NCBI RefSeq assembly: GCF_902459745.1
Contig: NZ_CABPSJ010000006.1
Location: forward strand, 62,001-126,000
Direction of reading: 5' to 3'
Length of the DNA: 64,000 nucleotides
Origin: Pandoraea communis
GTDB lineage: Bacteria > Pseudomonadota > Gammaproteobacteria > Burkholderiales > Burkholderiaceae
Positions within the stretch are counted from its first letter, which is position 1; each line of letters opens with the position of its first letter. The notes below the pieces were generated by a model. The model did no database searches and had not been told where the DNA came from. It saw nothing but the letters and a program-made list of their open reading frames with translations. This document shows, in pieces, positions 8,776-17,784 of the stretch. Both the position numbers and the translations under genes were made by a program.

Positions 8776-10453
8776 CTTGAAAAAGTTGCCACCTCTGGAT
8801 TTCCCCAACGTCCAATATGGTGCAAGTGAGACACCGTGGAACCTCAATGTTCTTCTTTACAGGGGGGGAGCAAATGCCCCCAAAGGCCAGGTTGCCAAGT
8901 TGATAACCATGGCGAAGCTCGGTGAACCCCAATTAGACCGACTGGAACTGGTCTCTAAGTTGCATGAGGAAATCATTTCGGCGCTCGCTAGCGGCCATTC
9001 ACGAGTGACAGCGGCATCACGGATTCTTTATTTGAGGTATTTCTTCCGATTCGCGGACCGTACGCACCGACCGATGACTCTTGAAAGCGCTGTGGAAACT
9101 TACTGCGCATGGGCCGACTGCTTATTTCATCGGACGCGCATCAAAAAGGGAACCCGGAAAGGCACGGGCACGCCTGACAGCCAGCCACTCGCAGTGAATT
9201 CTGCATATCTCTACGCCTCGACGGTTGGAGCACTACTGGACCGAGTGCTTGAGCGACATACCGGTGTTGTAGAACTGACGCGATTGGAACACCGCAAGCA
9301 CCGGAAAACTGCGACCGGTATTCAGGCAGAGAAACAGAACCTGAACGATACCTTCGCCTTTGGTCATCTGCTGCAGAATATCTGCGATGGATTGACCACT
9401 CGGATGACCCTCGAAGTCAGCCTACCCATTCAAATCGAATTGGGAGGCGGAAAAACACTAACTCTCGCAGGATACACGGGGTTTCATCCACGAACTGAAG
9501 ACCCGCGACTCGGAACACGATACCCTCTCGCTAATCTACGGATAGAGGCTGAACTGCTCATGTTTATCGCCCAGACGGGCATGAACCGCACACAAGCACT
9601 CAATCTGGAGTTAAGGCACTTCTTCTACGTTAGCCACCTTAAGAGTTATCAGGTTAAGGACTATAAGAACCGTCGGGGTGGCCTAGTACTATTCGAAATC
9701 TTCAAAGAATATAAATCGCATTTCGAGCGTTATCTTGAATGGCGGAGAACTCTGTTTCCAAATTCAAATCGCCTATTTCCCTTCATTGGCGTTCGAGGAA
9801 GTAGACCAGAAGCGAGGTACAGTGGACATCGTATCCGGGCTGTGTGCAAACAGTTAAGTGTTCCATATATATGCCCCAGAATGTTGAGGCGAACCCGAGT
9901 TAACTGGTTGCTACGGAAATTGGCTGACCCGAACATCACAGCGGAAATGGCACAACATACGAAGGAAATTTTGCTCACGGTATATGAGCAGCCAAGCCTT
10001 CAGCGTGCAATGGTCGAAGCTGCACACTTCTGGTCAAAGTCAGATGCGTTGTCGTCGAAAATGCAATCGGTGGCTCCGGGAGACTGCACAGGTCAACCCA
10101 AAGAAGCCGAGGACATCCCCAACCAGGCGACGAAGCCCAACTGCATAAATGCATCCGGATGCCTATGGTGCGAGAACCATCGCGACGTCGACTCATTCGA
10201 CTACGTCTGGGCCCTGACGACATTTCTGCACCTCAAGACTATCGAATTGAGCAAGGCGCCCTTGCCAAGAAGTGACGAAGATGTGCCACCCGCGAAGCAT
10301 GCTATCAACCGTGCCCACGACAAGTTGAAATGGTTTGAGCAGTCTGACGAGGTTAGGCGCGGGTGGGTTCACGAAGCACGAACACGCATCATTGAAGGTG
10401 ACTTTCATCCGAATTTCAGTTGCGAAATTGCGGAACTAGAGGGCGTAGCATGA
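8762..10453 (+). CDS. Tyrosine recombinase-like protein 2, altered active site
   Basis: This 563-residue protein has a tyrosine-recombinase fold signature, but its catalytic set deviates. Box I reads TGMNRTQAL, with Asn275 where Arg is usual and Arg276 next to it. Box II reads RMLRRT, with Arg373 in place of His and Arg376 kept. His399 (AQHT) and Tyr408 (TVYEQ) are present. A Cys/His cluster near the C-terminus (CINASGCLWCENH) could bind zinc. Activity may be reduced, or the protein may act as a partner of recombinases 1 and 3. Its start overlaps gene 1 by 14 bases and its stop overlaps the gene 3 ATG (ATGA), so translation is coupled. Confidence 0.85.
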   Translation: MPMHDLKKLPPLDFPNVQYGASETPWNLNVLLYRGGANAPKGQVAKLITMAKLGEPQLDRLELVSKLHEEIISALASGHSRVTAASRILYLRYFFRFADRTHRPMTLESAVETYCAWADCLFHRTRIKKGTRKGTGTPDSQPLAVNSAYLYASTVGALLDRVLERHTGVVELTRLEHRKHRKTATGIQAEKQNLNDTFAFGHLLQNICDGLTTRMTLEVSLPIQIELGGGKTLTLAGYTGFHPRTEDPRLGTRYPLANLRIEAELLMFIAQTGMNRTQALNLELRHFFYVSHLKSYQVKDYKNRRGGLVLFEIFKEYKSHFERYLEWRRTLFPNSNRLFPFIGVRGSRPEARYSGHRIRAVCKQLSVPYICPRMLRRTRVNWLLRKLADPNITAEMAQHTKEILLTVYEQPSLQRAMVEAAHFWSKSDALSSKMQSVAPGDCTGQPKEAEDIPNQATKPNCINASGCLWCENHRDVDSFDYVWALTTFLHLKTIELSKAPLPRSDEDVPPAKHAINRAHDKLKWFEQSDEVRRGWVHEARTRIIEGDFHPNFSCEIAELEGVA

Positions 10454-12522
10454 GCGTGAAACTCTTTGAGCTCACATTCAAGATAACTGACAGCGTCGCT
10501 ACACCGGACCACGTTTATTATCGACCACCTCACTGGCCGCCACCAGCTGATTGGATAGTTAGCGAAGACGTGCACGGCAACCCTCTCTCATCGTGGGGGG
10601 GGCCTGTTTGGGATTTCTCAGCGTCAGCAGGCAAGAATTTCAAGTTGGATTTTGCTGGTGGACGGCATGGGCGTAGCGCTCCGCCTCTGAACCCGGAGAA
10701 CCAGCACCTCTTGCGACTTTGGACCACCTGGATTATCTGGGGGCCACGTAGCTCTCAAGGCTGGGCCAGTTTGAAGAGCCGATTCAACCTCCTGCGTAGG
10801 ATTGTGGTCCTTTGTGACCAAGAGGGTATCTTGGCGACTAGCTTGGCCCGATACCCGAAACTACTGGAGCGCGTGCCTGGACTGTATTCGGTCTCATCAG
10901 AAAGGCAGCGTATTTTGGCTACCCTCGACCGCCTACATCAAGCGGAAGCGCAGATTGGACATGCGCCTGTGGATGAGTGGGCTCTTGCGTTTTTATCGAA
11001 AGCGTTCGCCGATGCCAACAGCAACGATGCTGACGAAGAGCAGACCGCTTACATCCCCCCGCGCATCTGGATTTATCAACTTTCTCGACTAAGGCAATGC
11101 CTAGATGACTTCCTCGACCACCGGCAACGAATCGAGGATTGTTTCAATTTTTGCGTCGACGCCTACGCGAACAATTTCGGTTCACTGGAAGCGGCTCTCA
11201 TCCGCAAAGCGAAACGGAACAATTTCCTTCCATTTACCGTTCAGCAGAATAAGCGCGCCGGCATACGCAACGGTCGAAAATTCCATGGGCGCTTTGAGCT
11301 TACGGCTCGACGGTTTGGCATTGATGTTCTCATCAAGAAATGGATTTCCCCGCACCAAGCAAATGGTTTTGACATCCGCTCATTCACGAAGTACATGACA
11401 TTGGTTCAGTCCGCTGGCTTAGCTTACATTGCCAATTTCACACTGCAGCGAAGAGAAGAAGTAGGTTCTTTGAGGGCAGATTGCCTCACTTGGGACTTTG
11501 ACGAGGTGTTTGGTCGCATCGCGGTAATTTGTGGCGAGACAACGAAAACAGACCCCGATAGCGACGCTCGGTGGCCAACCAGTCCCAACGTCGAAGTGGC
11601 TGTGGAAGCTATGACGGTTATTGCTAGGTTGCGTATGAGGTGTGCAGCCGTCAATCCCGAGGTCCATTGCAGCGAAGAAGACCGGGCCAATCCCTACCTC
11701 TCTCATATTGCATTCGAACCGTGGTCGTCCGTCCAACCCGGCTGGAAGCCTTACTCGACGCTCCCGCCGGTACCGTCCTATCAATCAGTGATGCGAAGGT
11801 ACCCACATTTATTCGACGCCGAGGTGCTTCGCATTACCGAGGATGATTTAACCACTGCTAGAAAATTCACGCCGAATCTGGACAAAGGAGGGAAATTCAA
11901 AGTCGGAGAGATTTGGCCACTGGCCCTGCACATGCTCCGTCGCACGGGCGCGATTAACATGTTTGCCAGCGGACTTGTGTGTGAAAGCTCCATCCAGGTC
12001 ATGATGAAACATGCGACACCAATCCAAACCAGATATTACGGAAAGCACTACAGTCGGGCTCGTTTTAGCGCGGACTACGAGGAGCAAACCGTAGCGGCCC
12101 GATACGAGGTGATGGCCAGACAGATGGAGGCCTTCGTGGAAGACCGCTATGTCCCTGCGTCGGGTGAGCAGCGAAAGCAGGAAATTGCGGTCAGTCTTAT
12201 TGGCCTAAAGGACTTCAATTCTCTGCTCAGGGCCTGTCGCAAGGGTGAAGTTTCATTTCGCGAAACGCGACTCGGAGGTTGTACCAAGAGGGGGCATTGC
12301 GAGTACGGAGGCATTGAATCTATCTCCCGCTGTGCCGGAGGCGACGGAGGTAAACCTTGCGGAGAAGCAATATATGACAGAAAGAAGCGGTCGTCAGTTG
12401 AACGGCAACTTGAAAGCGTTGAACGAAAAATTGCCGAGGCCCAACCATTCAGTCCGCGCGAAAGGGCGCTGCAATCTGAGGCGCAAGGCCTGAGGAACTA
12501 TCTTAATGTCATCCACAATTGA
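10450..12522 (+). CDS. Tyrosine recombinase 3, large form
   Basis: This 690-residue recombinase is counted from the ATG at 10450, which overlaps the previous stop; an earlier in-frame ATG at 10420 lies inside gene 2. The catalytic domain is complete: Arg334 in LQRREE, His494 and Arg497 in HMLRRT, His521 in MKHATP, and Tyr529 or Tyr530 in TRYYGKHY. The C-terminal tail has a Cys/His cluster (GGCTKRGHCEYGG, then further Cys), suggesting a zinc-binding element, followed by a charged helix. Its size and tail resemble Tn554 TnpB-type and GMT-type large recombinases. It probably acts with recombinase 1 in excision and integration. Confidence 0.88.
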   Translation: MSVKLFELTFKITDSVATPDHVYYRPPHWPPPADWIVSEDVHGNPLSSWGGPVWDFSASAGKNFKLDFAGGRHGRSAPPLNPENQHLLRLWTTWIIWGPRSSQGWASLKSRFNLLRRIVVLCDQEGILATSLARYPKLLERVPGLYSVSSERQRILATLDRLHQAEAQIGHAPVDEWALAFLSKAFADANSNDADEEQTAYIPPRIWIYQLSRLRQCLDDFLDHRQRIEDCFNFCVDAYANNFGSLEAALIRKAKRNNFLPFTVQQNKRAGIRNGRKFHGRFELTARRFGIDVLIKKWISPHQANGFDIRSFTKYMTLVQSAGLAYIANFTLQRREEVGSLRADCLTWDFDEVFGRIAVICGETTKTDPDSDARWPTSPNVEVAVEAMTVIARLRMRCAAVNPEVHCSEEDRANPYLSHIAFEPWSSVQPGWKPYSTLPPVPSYQSVMRRYPHLFDAEVLRITEDDLTTARKFTPNLDKGGKFKVGEIWPLALHMLRRTGAINMFASGLVCESSIQVMMKHATPIQTRYYGKHYSRARFSADYEEQTVAARYEVMARQMEAFVEDRYVPASGEQRKQEIAVSLIGLKDFNSLLRACRKGEVSFRETRLGGCTKRGHCEYGGIESISRCAGGDGGKPCGEAIYDRKKRSSVERQLESVERKIAEAQPFSPRERALQSEAQGLRNYLNVIHN

Positions 12523-12931
12523 TACGGCAGAACAGCGATACCGAGCCGCCTTTGAACGACTGAAGGCCGATAGGCCGCAAGTGCTACCAGGCGGTACCCT
12601 TGTCAGCCAAAATAACGTCGCGAAAGAAGCCGGCACCGACCCGACTGCCCTTAAAAAAGCTCGTTACCCAACATTAGTTCGCGAAATACAGGCATGGGTA
12701 GAAATCAACGGACAACAAAGTGCGGTAAAGCTCGAGCGGCAGAAGCGGCGACGAGCCAAGGAAGATTCGGCTGCAAAAGTCCAGAGACTCACGGAGGAGC
12801 GTGATAACGCGCAATCACAGCTCGTGAGCTCGCATCGCCTCGTGCTAGAACTTCTGCAGAAAAATGCCGCACTTCAGGCCAGGCTCGACGAAACATGTCC
12901 TCAGCCGACGCCGTTGCGCAGCCGGGTCTGA
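12506..12931 (+). CDS. Small HTH/coiled-coil accessory protein of the recombinase module
   Basis: This 141-residue protein starts inside the last 17 bases of gene 3. Residues about 30-65 look like a helix-turn-helix (VSQNNVAKEAG, then KKARYPTLVREI) and residues about 75-125 form a strongly charged coiled coil (LERQKRRRAKEDS onward). In size and layout it matches the small third proteins of Tn554-like transposition modules (TnpC; DUF6262-like) and of Gamma-Mobile-Trio modules. It probably binds DNA and directs or orients the recombinases. It is the last gene of the module; the putative element end lies directly downstream. Confidence 0.75.
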   Translation: MSSTIDTAEQRYRAAFERLKADRPQVLPGGTLVSQNNVAKEAGTDPTALKKARYPTLVREIQAWVEINGQQSAVKLERQKRRRAKEDSAAKVQRLTEERDNAQSQLVSSHRLVLELLQKNAALQARLDETCPQPTPLRSRV

Positions 12932-12934
12932 GCT

Positions 12935-13041
12935 ATGGACATTTGAACGCAGAATTTGGCTCAAATATGCCCAAAGGCATGGACATTAAAGCGGCGGGAT
13001 ATTCTCTAGTCGAAACAAGCAGTTACAATGACGTCCATGCC
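12935..13041. repeat. Repeat cluster at the putative right end of the island
   Basis: Directly after the recombinase module, ATGGACATT occurs twice in direct orientation (12935-12943 and 12979-12987). GGCATGGAC (12976-12984) is mirrored by GTCCATGCC (13033-13041) as a 9-base inverted repeat, and ATGCC-CAAA-GGCAT (12967-12980) forms a small hairpin. Composition changes from island-like to host-like around here. This is the best candidate for an attachment site or element terminus with recombinase-binding arms, but the other end lies outside the window. Confidence 0.4.
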
Positions 13042-13121
13042 ACCCTTACTCGCGGGTGCTGGCACAACGTCTGAGTCGACACGAACATTCACAAGCGCGG
13101 CTACCGGATCTCGGCCTCCCC

Positions 13122-14099
13122 TCAGGAGGCCTGATCCGCCGAGAACATCGGCATTCTTTGCAGAATCCACGTCAGCAGTTCGTCAGCGGCCGCCGGCAAC
13201 GGACGCCCCGACTTGACGAGCACCCGTGCCTTCGCCGCTTCGAATAGCGGGTGTGTCACGGGTAGCGCCACGAATTCGCCGGAATCGATTTCCCGATACA
13301 CGGAGAATTCACCGATCAGCGTCGCCCCATTGCCGCGCGCGACAAAGTGGCGCAACACCTGAAGCGAGTTCGTCAGGAGCGTCGGCCGGATCGTCACGTT
13401 CTCCGCGAAAGCCACCATCTCTATGACCTGTCCCAGCCCGAAGGCAGGCGGCATCAGCGCCAGCGGGTAGTTCAGCATCTCGTCGACCGTCACACTGCCG
13501 CCTCGTACCGCCAGCGGATGGTGCGCATTGACAAGCAGAACAACCGGCTGCGACGACGTTGCCCGAAATTCGATGTCCTGGTGCACGGGCGGGTTATACG
13601 CCAGCCCGATGTGCGCACGGCTTTGCGCCACGTCGTCGAGCACATTGCTCACGGGCAGCACCTCGACGACCACGTCGAGCTTAGGGTACTGGGCGCAGAA
13701 GTCGGTGAGCACGTTTTCCATCAATCCGTCGATATAGCCCTCGCTGATCGCCAGCCGCACACTGCCGCGCTGTAGCCCGCGCAATGCCTGAATCCGATCT
13801 TCGAGCTGCTCCTGCTGCGACTGACAGCCCCGCCAATACTCGAGCAAATGCGCCGCCGCCTCGGTCGGCTGTACGCCCCGCGCCCTGCGTTCGAACAGCG
13901 TGGCGCCGATCTCCTCCTCCAGCAGCCGAATCTGCCGCGTAATGACCGACGCCGCCGTGTTCAGACTGTCCGCCGCCGCACGGATCGATCCGTGGGTAAG
14001 CACTTCATGGAAATACCGCAAGCGCCGTTGATTCAGTTCGCGCACCGTTCCCCTCCCCTCAACTTTCAGCGTTGCCTTGTGGGCAACGATATCTGACAT
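13122..14099 (-). CDS. LysR-family transcriptional regulator
   Basis: This 325-residue regulator has an N-terminal winged HTH (about 20-80; [18 protein letters not shown] is the recognition region) and a C-terminal periplasmic-binding-like inducer domain. The frame allows an ATG at 14099, but LysR proteins usually begin just before the [11 protein letters not shown] motif, so the GTG at 14048 is a good alternative. It is divergent from an ACS-type permease and an M81 peptidase gene, which it probably controls in response to their substrate. It is the first host-like gene to the right of the island. Confidence 0.9.
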   Translation of the reverse strand: MSDIVAHKATLKVEGRGTVRELNQRRLRYFHEVLTHGSIRAAADSLNTAASVITRQIRLLEEEIGATLFERRARGVQPTEAAAHLLEYWRGCQSQQEQLEDRIQALRGLQRGSVRLAISEGYIDGLMENVLTDFCAQYPKLDVVVEVLPVSNVLDDVAQSRAHIGLAYNPPVHQDIEFRATSSQPVVLLVNAHHPLAVRGGSVTVDEMLNYPLALMPPAFGLGQVIEMVAFAENVTIRPTLLTNSLQVLRHFVARGNGATLIGEFSVYREIDSGEFVALPVTHPLFEAAKARVLVKSGRPLPAAADELLTWILQRMPMFSADQAS

Positions 14100-14168
14100 T
14101 AGTTACTCTTGCTCGTCGGATTTTGGCTGTCGATGATCGGCCGAGTCAACCCACAACGGAGAACGATC

Positions 14169-15452
14169 TTGGCTGCCATTCCCTCCACGTTCGTCGCCGA
14201 ACGCAAAGCCGCGCTATATCGCAAACTCAACTGGCGACTGCTTCCGTTCCTGCTCGCCTGCTACACCTTCGCCTTTCTCGACCGGGTGAACATCGGCTTT
14301 GCCAAGTTGCAGATGCAAAGCGATCTCGGCTTCTCCGACGCCGTGTACGGGCTCGGCGCGGGCATCTTTTTCCTCGGCTACGTGTTGTTCGAAATTCCCA
14401 GCAACCTGTTGCTGCCGAGGGTCGGTGCGCGCAAGACCATCAGCCGCATCATGGTGCTATGGGGAGCAACCTCGGCCGGCATGATGTTCGTGAATTCGGA
14501 ACCCATGTTCTACACGCTGCGCTTTCTGCTCGGCGTCTTCGAAGCGGGCTTCGCGCCCGGCATGATCTTCTACCTCACCTACTGGTACGGCCGTGCACGC
14601 ATGGCTCAGGTCATGGCGATCGTGATGCTTGCCGGGCCGATCGGCGGCATGTTCGGCGGGCCGCTGTCGACCTGGATCATGACCTCGTTCTCCGGCGCGC
14701 ACGGTCTGGGCGGCTGGCAATGGATGTTCCTGATCGAAGGTCTGCCATGCGTGGTGTTTGGGGTGGTAGCCCTGTTCTTTCTCGACGATCGTCCCGCCGA
14801 CGCGCGCTGGCTCAGCGCCGACGAGAAGCGCATGCTGGCTGCCGAAACCGATTTGCCGGGCAAGCATCACTCGTTCGCGCAGGTTGTGAGGGATCCGCGC
14901 GTCTATCTGCTGGCGCTGCCGTACTTCTGCTTTATCTGCGGCATCTATGCCGTAAGTTTCTGGCTACCGTCGATCATCAAGTCGGCCGGCGTGCGCGACA
15001 CGATGCAGATCGGCCTGTACTCGTCGATTCCCTATGTCGTTGCGGCAATCGCCATGGTACTGGTCGGACGTAGTTCGGATCGCCGCGACGAGCGTCGTTT
15101 CCACGCTGCCGTCCCTGCGCTCATCGGCTCGGCAACGCTCGCCCTCGCCACCCTCTTCGGCGGCAATCTGGCGTTAGCGCTGACCTGCATGACCATTTCC
15201 ACTGCCGCGATGTGGACGGCCTATACGGTGTTCTGGGCGATGCCGTCCGACTACCTGAAGGGCGACGCGGCGGCAGGCGGTATCGCGCTCATCAACACCA
15301 TCGGGCTGATCGGCGGCTTCCTGAGCCCGACGATCATCGGCTGGGCGCAAGGCTTGACCGGCAGCCTGCACGCCGGCCTTTACGTCATGGTGGCGCTGCT
15401 CGCCCTCGGTGGATTCGCACTGATTGCCATGCGCGAGGCTCGCACCGCCTGA
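14169..15452 (+). CDS. MFS permease, anion:cation symporter (ACS) type
   Basis: This protein of about 427 residues has 12 predicted membrane segments and the ACS/tartrate-permease-like start (NWRLLPFLLACYTFAFLDRV, then NIGFAK). Such carriers import organic anions with protons. I favour the TTG at 14169, which has GGAG at 14158-14161 at good spacing; an ATG at 14109 lies in frame without a visible RBS. It is followed after about 50 bases by the M81 peptidase gene and lies opposite the LysR gene, so it probably imports that enzyme's substrate or product. Confidence 0.88.
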   Translation: MAAIPSTFVAERKAALYRKLNWRLLPFLLACYTFAFLDRVNIGFAKLQMQSDLGFSDAVYGLGAGIFFLGYVLFEIPSNLLLPRVGARKTISRIMVLWGATSAGMMFVNSEPMFYTLRFLLGVFEAGFAPGMIFYLTYWYGRARMAQVMAIVMLAGPIGGMFGGPLSTWIMTSFSGAHGLGGWQWMFLIEGLPCVVFGVVALFFLDDRPADARWLSADEKRMLAAETDLPGKHHSFAQVVRDPRVYLLALPYFCFICGIYAVSFWLPSIIKSAGVRDTMQIGLYSSIPYVVAAIAMVLVGRSSDRRDERRFHAAVPALIGSATLALATLFGGNLALALTCMTISTAAMWTAYTVFWAMPSDYLKGDAAAGGIALINTIGLIGGFLSPTIIGWAQGLTGSLHAGLYVMVALLALGGFALIAMREARTA

Positions 15453-15501
15453 TGCCAGCGCGTATGTATCGGATTTCAATCTTCAAAGAAGAGGTCTCAT
15501 C

Positions 15502-17004
15502 TTGTCCCGTTCCCATCGCACGATCCTGATCGCGGGGTTTCAGCATGAAACCAATACCTTTGCGCCTTCGAAAGCGACTTACGAGAACTTCGAGCGCGGC
15601 GAGGGTTTTCCCATGATGGCGCGTGGCGCCGACGTGCTCGCGCTGCGTGACGTCAACATTCCCGCCGGTGGCTTTATCCGCGCAGCGGAAGCCGCCGGCC
15701 ACACGCTGATACCGGTCATCTGGGCAGGCGCAAGCCCGTCGGCCCATGTGACGCGCGACGCCTTCGAGCGGATTAGCGGCGAAATCGTCGAAGCCGCCCG
15801 CACGCAGACCTTCGATGCGGTGTATCTCGATCTGCACGGGGCGATGGTCGCCGAACATGTCGACGATGGCGAAGGCGAAGTGCTTGCCCGAGTGCGTGAA
15901 GTGGTGGGGGCGCATGTGCCGATCGTCGCGTCGCTGGACCTGCATGCGAACGTCACGGAGCGGATGCTGAGCGCGGCTGACTCGCTCGTCGCTTACCGGA
16001 CGTATCCTCACGTCGACATGGCGCAAACCGGTGCACGCTCGGCCGAACTGCTCGAGCGCTTGATGAAGGGAGAAACACTGCATCGCTCATCGCGGCGGTT
16101 GCCGTTTCTGATTCCGATCAATGGCATGTGCACGATGCTGGAGCCGGCACGCGGGATGTATGAACGCGTGGCGGAGGTCGAATGCGGGGAAGTGCTGTCC
16201 GCATCGTTCGCGCCGGGATTTCCCGCAGCAGATTTTCCTGAGTGCGGGCCGGTCGTATGGGCTTACGGCAGCACGGCTGACGCCGCGAATGCTGCGGTCG
16301 AGACACTGTATGCCAGCATGATCGACAACGAGCTGGAGTGGCGAGTCCCGTTCCTGTCGCCAGACGATGCCGTGAGTGAAGCGATACGGTTGTCCGAAGG
16401 CGCGCCCCGTCCGGTAGTCATCGCCGACACCCAGGACAATCCCGGCGCGGGAGGCGATGCCAACACGATGGGGATGCTTCGTGCGCTCGTGCGTCACGGT
16501 GCCAAACGGGCGGCAATCGGACTGATCTGCGATCCGGAAGTTGCGGCAGCGGCGCATCAGGCAGGCCTTGGCGCTCAGATCGACGTAGCGCTTGGCGGAC
16601 AGTCGGGCGTGTCCGGCGATCTCGCATTCGCCGGGCGCTTCGAAGTCGTGTTTCTCTCTGACGGTCGTTGCCGGTATGACGGACCGATGATGAACGGGAT
16701 GCAGGCCGATCTCGGCCCTGTTGCATGCCTGCGCATCGACGATGTGCTAATCGCAGTGAGTTCCGGCAAAGCGCAAATGCTCGATCGAAATCTCTACCGC
16801 GTGGCAGGTATCCAGCCGGAAGAGATGAAAATCCTGGTGAACAAGAGTTCGGTGCATTTTCGGGCCGACTTCGAACCGATTGCCGAAGCGGTACTCGTCG
16901 CCAAGGCGCCCGGACCGATGACAGCCGACCCGGCCGATCTCCCATGGACGCGTCTTGCCGCCGGCATCCGCACGCGCCCCGGTGGGGAAGCGTTTGTTGG
17001 CTAA
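15502..17004 (+). CDS. M81-family metallopeptidase (MlrC-like)
   Basis: This protein of about 500 residues belongs to the microcystinase C (MlrC)/DUF1485 family. Characteristic motifs are GFQHETNTF near the N-terminus, DLHGAM and DLHANV in the first third, and DNPGAGGDANT near the middle; their His and Asp residues are the likely metal ligands. A TTG at 15502 is preceded by AGAAGAGG at proper spacing, so I prefer it over an ATG at 15424 that would lie inside the permease gene. The true substrate in this organism is unknown; the neighbouring ACS permease suggests a small organic anion or amide. Confidence 0.9.
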   Translation: MSRSHRTILIAGFQHETNTFAPSKATYENFERGEGFPMMARGADVLALRDVNIPAGGFIRAAEAAGHTLIPVIWAGASPSAHVTRDAFERISGEIVEAARTQTFDAVYLDLHGAMVAEHVDDGEGEVLARVREVVGAHVPIVASLDLHANVTERMLSAADSLVAYRTYPHVDMAQTGARSAELLERLMKGETLHRSSRRLPFLIPINGMCTMLEPARGMYERVAEVECGEVLSASFAPGFPAADFPECGPVVWAYGSTADAANAAVETLYASMIDNELEWRVPFLSPDDAVSEAIRLSEGAPRPVVIADTQDNPGAGGDANTMGMLRALVRHGAKRAAIGLICDPEVAAAAHQAGLGAQIDVALGGQSGVSGDLAFAGRFEVVFLSDGRCRYDGPMMNGMQADLGPVACLRIDDVLIAVSSGKAQMLDRNLYRVAGIQPEEMKILVNKSSVHFRADFEPIAEAVLVAKAPGPMTADPADLPWTRLAAGIRTRPGGEAFVG

Positions 17005-17026
17005 AGCCAACGGCAGGTCGAATCGG

Positions 17027-17056
17027 GCGAGGAACCCGCCATGGCGGGTTCCTCGC
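17027..17056. terminator. Perfect 30-base palindrome between convergent genes
   Basis: GCGAGGAACCCGCCA and its exact reverse complement abut with no spacer, between the 3' end of the peptidase gene and the 3' end of the GntR gene. Its position suggests a two-way transcription terminator or attenuating hairpin, although no T-run follows on either strand. Confidence 0.5.
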
Positions 17057-17066
17057 GATCCACGAT

Positions 17067-17723
17067 TCAGGCCGCCCATCCTTCTCGAATGATCGTGGCG
17101 ATCTGCTCGCCCGTCGCGCGATTGTGGGCTTGTACCAGCGCCACGGCGCCGGCGTCGTCGCCCGCCTCGCACAAGCGCAGCAACTCACGATGCTCCTCGT
17201 GCGAGCGCTGCGCGTTGCCCACCTTCTGCCATGTGAGGAACAGATAGCGTCCGAGGTTGAGCCGTGCCGTCGCCACGGCGCGCTGGAAGTATGGACGCTC
17301 CGCCTTCGCGTACAGCATGGCGTGAAACGCCGCGTTGCGGGTCACCATGTCCGCAAGGTCGGTCGCCGCCTCCAACGCGTCGAGTGCCGCCCGCGCCCGT
17401 GCGAGATCCGCGCGCGACAGATTCGGCATCGCCAGCGCCATCATCCGCCCCTCCAGCAGCGCGCGAAAATCCGCCAGTTCCAGCGCATCCTCCACCGTGA
17501 GCGCCGCCACCACCGTGCCACGATTGACCCGGCTCACCGCCAGCCCATCCGCCGCCAGCATCGTCAACGCCTCGCGCACCGGCACGTGACTCACGCCCAG
17601 CGCCGCCGCCAGATGGTCTTGACGCAAGGCCTCACCCGGCTTCAACTCGCCACGGCCGATCTGCTCGCGCAGCGTTTCATATGTGCGCTCCACCGCCGTG
17701 CCCGTGCCCGATTCCTGGCGCAT
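17067..17723 (-). CDS. GntR-family regulator, FCD (FadR) subfamily
   Basis: This 218-residue protein has an N-terminal winged HTH (about 12-75; QDHLAAALGVSHVPVREAL is the GntR signature) and a helical FCD ligand-binding domain (about 85-210; NAAFHAMLY and HEEHRELL carry the usual metal-binding His residues). It is divergent from the SLC13-like permease gene. The shared 61-base intergenic region contains an AT-rich inverted repeat that is a likely operator. It probably represses the permease until an organic-acid ligand binds. Confidence 0.92.
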   Translation of the reverse strand: MRQESGTGTAVERTYETLREQIGRGELKPGEALRQDHLAAALGVSHVPVREALTMLAADGLAVSRVNRGTVVAALTVEDALELADFRALLEGRMMALAMPNLSRADLARARAALDALEAATDLADMVTRNAAFHAMLYAKAERPYFQRAVATARLNLGRYLFLTWQKVGNAQRSHEEHRELLRLCEAGDDAGAVALVQAHNRATGEQIATIIREGWAA

Positions 17724-17745
17724 TGACTGTCTCCCCCAGTTAACT

Positions 17746-17771
17746 ATATATAATCATTTAGAATTATATAT
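17746..17771. promoter_or_regulatory. AT-rich inverted repeat, likely GntR operator
   Basis: ATATATAAT (17746-17754) and ATTATATAT (17763-17771) form a perfect 9-base inverted repeat around an 8-base spacer, flanked by GTTAAC on the left and TTAAC on the right. It fills the divergent promoter region between the GntR gene and the permease gene and is strikingly AT-rich for this genome. An operator overlapping both promoters is the simplest reading. Confidence 0.6.
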
Positions 17772-17784
17772 TATTTAACGACTG

